Source: an uncultured Chloroflexota bacterium (lineage in GTDB: Bacteria; Chloroflexota; Dehalococcoidia; CAUJGQ01). From it: a DNA stretch of 20,251 bases. The notes below the pieces were generated by a model that saw nothing but the letters and a program-made list of their open reading frames with translations, searched no databases and had not been told where the DNA came from. The DNA lies in NCBI GenBank assembly GCA_937879875.1, contig CALFMN010000185.1, positions 1 to 20,251 of the forward strand, in the 5' to 3' direction. The translations under genes and the position numbers were made by a program. Each line of letters opens with the position of its first letter. Position 1 is the first letter of the stretch. Below are positions 19,872 to 20,251 of the stretch, piece after piece.

Positions 19872-20180
19872 CTAGAGTTTGATCTCGATATCGACGCCCG
19901 CGGGTAACTGCAGCCGCATCAGCGTATCGACCGTCTTGTTGGTCGGCTCGACGATGTCGATCAGCCGCTTGTGCGTGCGCATCTCGAACTGCTCGCGCGA
20001 GTCTTTGTCGATGAAGGGCGCGCGGTTGACCGTGTACTTCTGGATGCGCGTCGGCAGCGGAATCGGGCCGGCCACCGCGGCGCCGGTGCGCTCCGCCGCC
20101 TCCACGATCTGCTGCGCAGACTGGTCGAGGATGCGGTGATCGAAGGCTTTGAGGCGGATACGGATTTTTTGCCTTGCCAT
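19872..20180 (-). CDS. rpsJ: 30S ribosomal protein S10
   Basis: S10 is a 30S head protein that is also the NusE transcription antitermination factor. The 102-residue protein starts MARQKIRIRLKAFDHRILDQ and has GAAVAGPIPLPTRIQKYTVN, RAPFIDKDSREQFEMRTHKR and the end LQLPAGVDIEIKL. Its start is only 3 nt past the tuf stop, with GGAG at the junction, so no separate S10 promoter or leader exists here; the gene is read through from tuf. Confidence 0.97.
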   Translation of the reverse strand: MARQKIRIRLKAFDHRILDQSAQQIVEAAERTGAAVAGPIPLPTRIQKYTVNRAPFIDKDSREQFEMRTHKRLIDIVEPTNKTVDTLMRLQLPAGVDIEIKL

Positions 20181-20183
20181 CGT

Positions 20184-20251
20184 CTACTCCGCGACCTTGG
20201 TGATGACGCCAGCGCCGACCGTCCGGCCCCCCTCGCGGATGGCGAAGTGCA
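20184..20251 (-). CDS. tuf: Elongation factor Tu, C-terminal end only (runs off the window)
   Basis: The last 21 residues (HFAIREGGRTVGAGVITKVA plus a final Glu) match the C-terminus of EF-Tu, the GTPase that delivers aminoacyl-tRNA to the ribosome. Only the very end of domain 3 is visible; the rest lies beyond the right edge. Its place directly before rpsJ suggests a joined str-S10 gene order. Confidence 0.93.
   Translation of the reverse strand, partial: HFAIREGGRTVGAGVITKVAE

Overview
This window is one long, tightly packed ribosomal-protein cluster. Every recognisable gene lies on the minus strand, so transcription runs from position 20251 towards position 1. The order is tuf (3' end only) - rpsJ - rplC - rplD - rplW - rplB - rpsS - rplV - rpsC - rplP - rpmC - rpsQ - rplN - rplX - rplE - rpsN - rpsH - rplF - rplR - rpsE - rpmD - rplO - secY - adk - map - infA - rpmJ - rpsM - rpsK - rpsD - rpoA - rplQ - truA - rplM - rpsI. 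These are the classical S10, spc and alpha operons joined end to end, followed by truA and the L13-S9 pair. The DNA is very GC-rich. S14, S4, L36 and L24 all carry zinc-type cysteine pairs. The host is a bacterium. A Chloroflexota (Thermomicrobia-like) origin is my best guess from GC content, the zinc-type proteins and gene order, but it is not proven by the sequence.

Layout: 20251-15368 carries the end of EF-Tu and the S10 operon through S3. 15281-9186 carries the spc operon, L16 through L15. 9184-6295 holds secY, adk and map. A possible promoter at 6270-6298 then precedes infA, rpmJ and the alpha operon (5984-2422). truA, rplM and rpsI close the cluster at 424. Positions 1-423 hold no gene but contain two related stem-loop repeats in opposite orientation.

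The coding content is ordinary, but the gaps are not. Three solo copies of a 37-bp CRISPR-direct-repeat-like sequence, ending in ATTGAAAC in the mRNA sense, sit just upstream of rpsN, rpsD and rplM, all in the operon's orientation. A second family, a paired-hairpin element of about 65 bp, sits directly 5' of the Shine-Dalgarno of rplN and of rplB. Its two copies differ by two compensatory base-pair changes, which points to a selected structure. A 72-bp element with perfect 18-bp inverted arms precedes rpmC, a six-copy tetranucleotide tract precedes the rpsD ribosome binding site, and two strong hairpins separate rpmJ from rpsM.

Several proteins carry long, low-complexity C-terminal tails: S3 about 160 residues with a predicted coiled coil, S5 about 140 with an Arg/Gly/Asp-rich part, L13 about 100, and RpoA about 58 acidic. 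truA has no ATG, GTG or TTG codon upstream of its conserved N-terminus and appears to start at CTG. rpoA and rpsS appear to start at TTG. All calls come from reading the sequence; no database search was run.
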